Below are positions 62,796 through 64,000 of a stretch of 64,000 bases of DNA, piece after piece (position 1 is the stretch's first letter; every line of letters begins with the position of its first letter). The stretch is from NCBI RefSeq assembly GCF_022458985.1, contig NC_061771.1:34042117-34106116 (forward strand), written 5' to 3'. The translations under genes and the position numbers were made by a program. This stretch comes from Mugil cephalus (Eukaryota > Chordata > Actinopteri > Mugiliformes > Mugilidae). Below the pieces are notes generated by a model. That model worked only from the letters and a program-made list of their open reading frames with translations. It had not been told where the DNA came from and searched no databases.

Positions 62796-62938
62796 AAGGT
62801 TATTTAAACCAGAGTTTAGTAGTAATTGCAATGCAGCTCTGATTTGCTTTCTTCCAGAGCTACTTTTGTGGAGATTGAAGGTCGGTGGCGTTACTTGCTT
62901 TTAACATTGAATGTGGCTTTTTTTCATGGGTATATTTA

Positions 62939-63109
62939 TTACTTGTTGTTCCCTGAACTCAGTGTCAGGTCTGGGTGCTTGTCCTTTAAGTGCTTGGCTA
63001 AGTTGGAGGTGTTTCCACCCTTAGCCAGGCGCGTTTTAAAACACCGTTTGCACATTGGTGTGTCAGCGTTAATTGCCTCACCATGATCATTTGTTGTCAA
63101 ACCGAAGTA

Positions 63110-63110
<1 letters not shown>
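62939..63110 (-). mobile_element. BED zinc-finger start of a hAT (ZBED-like) transposase
   Basis: Minus-strand translation NADTPMCKRCFKTRLAKGGN, TSNLAKHLKDKHPDL shows the BED finger with CXXC and a C-terminal H-X4-H, as in hAT transposases and ZBED proteins. It is preceded by a CT-repeat that translates as Arg-Glu repeats and is not part of the domain. A stop follows shortly after, so no complete transposase is present. It is on the same strand as, and 5' of, the C-terminal fragment at 60950-61180, but about 1.8 kb of unrelated sequence separates them. Confidence 0.8.

Positions 63111-63112
<2 letters not shown>

Positions 63113-63158
<46 letters not shown>
63113..63158. repeat. (CT)n microsatellite
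   Basis: A CT run of about 45 bp directly next to the BED-finger fragment. Confidence 0.97.
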
Positions 63159-63160
<2 letters not shown>

Positions 63161-63173
63161 CAAATGCAAACGC

Positions 63174-63256
63174 ATTATCCGATGAAAACTCCGATTCCAA
63201 TCGCGTTATCTGGGTGTCTCAATCGGATAATGAGAACTCCGATTTTAATCGGAGTG
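63174..63256. repeat. Palindromic and tandem repeat of ATCGGA motifs
   Basis: ATTATCCGAT at 63174-63183 is the exact inverse of ATCGGATAAT at 63222-63231. ACTCCGATTCCAATCG and ACTCCGATTTTAATCGGAGT are direct near-repeats, the second being itself a near-perfect palindrome (63236-63255). The position just upstream of the BED finger suggests subterminal transposase-binding repeats of a hAT element; this is inference. Confidence 0.7.
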
Positions 63257-63900
63257 CGCAAAGAAGCTTGCGTTCTATGAATTACTGTACCTCACCGATG
63301 GAATTAAAAGTGTGGTTGATCTGAAAAAAAGCGGCCATTAGAGTAATAATGACGCACCGCTGCTGTCAGCTCCAGGTTGAGGAGCGACGCACGATCGCGG
63401 AGCTCCAGGAAGAGAGATTTGTCTGGAGGAATTTGTTGGTAAAAACTTAGAACAAGTTAGTTAAACCCTTGAGATTCATAAAGGTCTTCCAGACAAAAGC
63501 ACAGCTTCCCAGTGTTCAGCCACACTTTGAATATTGTTTATAACGCAAACAACTGTGAGATACGGTAATTCGAAATCGGCCGCTTTGACGGATCCTTCAC
63601 GGTTTAAATGGTTAATAAAAAGATAAATCATTCGTGCATGCGCTGCTAATCTTGTCCATGCTTAAGGAGCATCATCAGTGGCCAAGACAATCAAATCGAT
63701 TGTAGTTCTATACTGGTATGTTTAAAGTGTAGGCTATTACTTTGAAAACACTTGGAATTTGACAATAAATGATATAGAAATGTGCATACGTTGTTTTTAT
63801 TTACATTAAGGTAAACTATTTCGAGTGACATTAGACCTTTGCTGGGAGGAAATTGTACGTGTGTGTGTGCACGGTGTGGGGGTGGAGGTAATTGTTTTTG
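63257..63900. other. Intergenic, no gene recognised
   Basis: No coding sequence is recognised. ATTCGAAATCGGCCGC near 63569 and CAATCAAATCGATTG near 63687 are short palindrome-like words without further context. Confidence 0.35.
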
Positions 63901-63983
63901 GTTTATGTGTGTAAAGCACTTTGTGTTGCATTTCTGTATGCATGAAAGTTGCTTTATAAATAAAGTTTGATTTGATTTGATTT
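63900..63983 (+). mobile_element. RTE/Rex3-like LINE 3' tail
   Basis: GTGTAAAGCACTTTGTGTTG, CATGAAAGTTGCTTTATAAA and TAAAGTTTGATTTGATTTGA end in a (TTTGA)n tail, the characteristic 3' end of Rex3/RTE-type elements in fish. Confidence 0.75.
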
Positions 63984-64000
63984 TTCTGCACTCAGAGTGG

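Noticed and set aside
62939-63175. Arg-Glu repeat protein with a zinc finger
   Set aside because: The Arg-Glu part is the (CT)n microsatellite read through. Only the BED finger, a hAT transposase remnant, is meaningful.

Overview
The window is vertebrate nuclear DNA, almost certainly from a ray-finned (teleost) fish. The evidence is multi-exon genes with GT-AG introns, fish-type NLR leucine-rich-repeat exons, and a mixed load of L2-, L1- and RTE-like LINE remnants, Tc1/mariner and hAT transposon fragments and many micro- and minisatellites. No bacterial-style operon, CRISPR array, phage or plasmid module is present.

Layout. 1-7500 is a transposon graveyard holding an L2-like LINE, the 3' end of an NLR-family immune gene, pieces of two other LINEs, a SINE-like repeat and repeats just upstream of a promoter. 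7526-36035 (+) is nidogen-1 (nid1): 20 coding exons with a continuous reading frame of 1337 codons and a 10-kb first intron. 36,100-39,900 is repeat-rich intergenic DNA with an L2 3' end and a Tc1-like element. 39,940-47,240 (-) is tubulin-folding cofactor E (tbce): 16 coding exons, 520 codons. 47,241-48,433 is a divergent promoter region. 48,434-55,790 (+) is rbm34: 11 coding exons, 426 codons, with two large intronic minisatellites. 56,590-59,985 (-) is tomm20: 5 coding exons, 146 codons, with a TIR-bearing DNA transposon and a long purine tract in intron 1. 60,150-64,000 holds hAT transposon pieces, simple repeats and an RTE-like LINE tail.

I built the exon models by hand from splice signals, phase and remembered family sequences. 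In all four genes the exon lengths sum to a multiple of three and end at a stop, which is strong internal support. The four genes do not form a pathway: nidogen-1 is a secreted basement-membrane linker, TBCE acts in tubulin heterodimer assembly and disassembly, RBM34 is an RNA-binding protein of nucleolar type, and TOMM20 is the mitochondrial outer-membrane import receptor. Their grouping is conserved synteny: from memory, the human orthologues lie together on 1q42.3, which also supports nid1 rather than nid2.

I found no convincing new multi-gene system. The most unusual features are the tandem arrays. One in rbm34 intron 10 is stop-free and in frame with the upstream RRM2 exon for about 281 codons. 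One in rbm34 intron 4 is an 11-bp array with block-organised variants. A 39-bp array in nid1 appears to have grown from the end of a common fish MITE.
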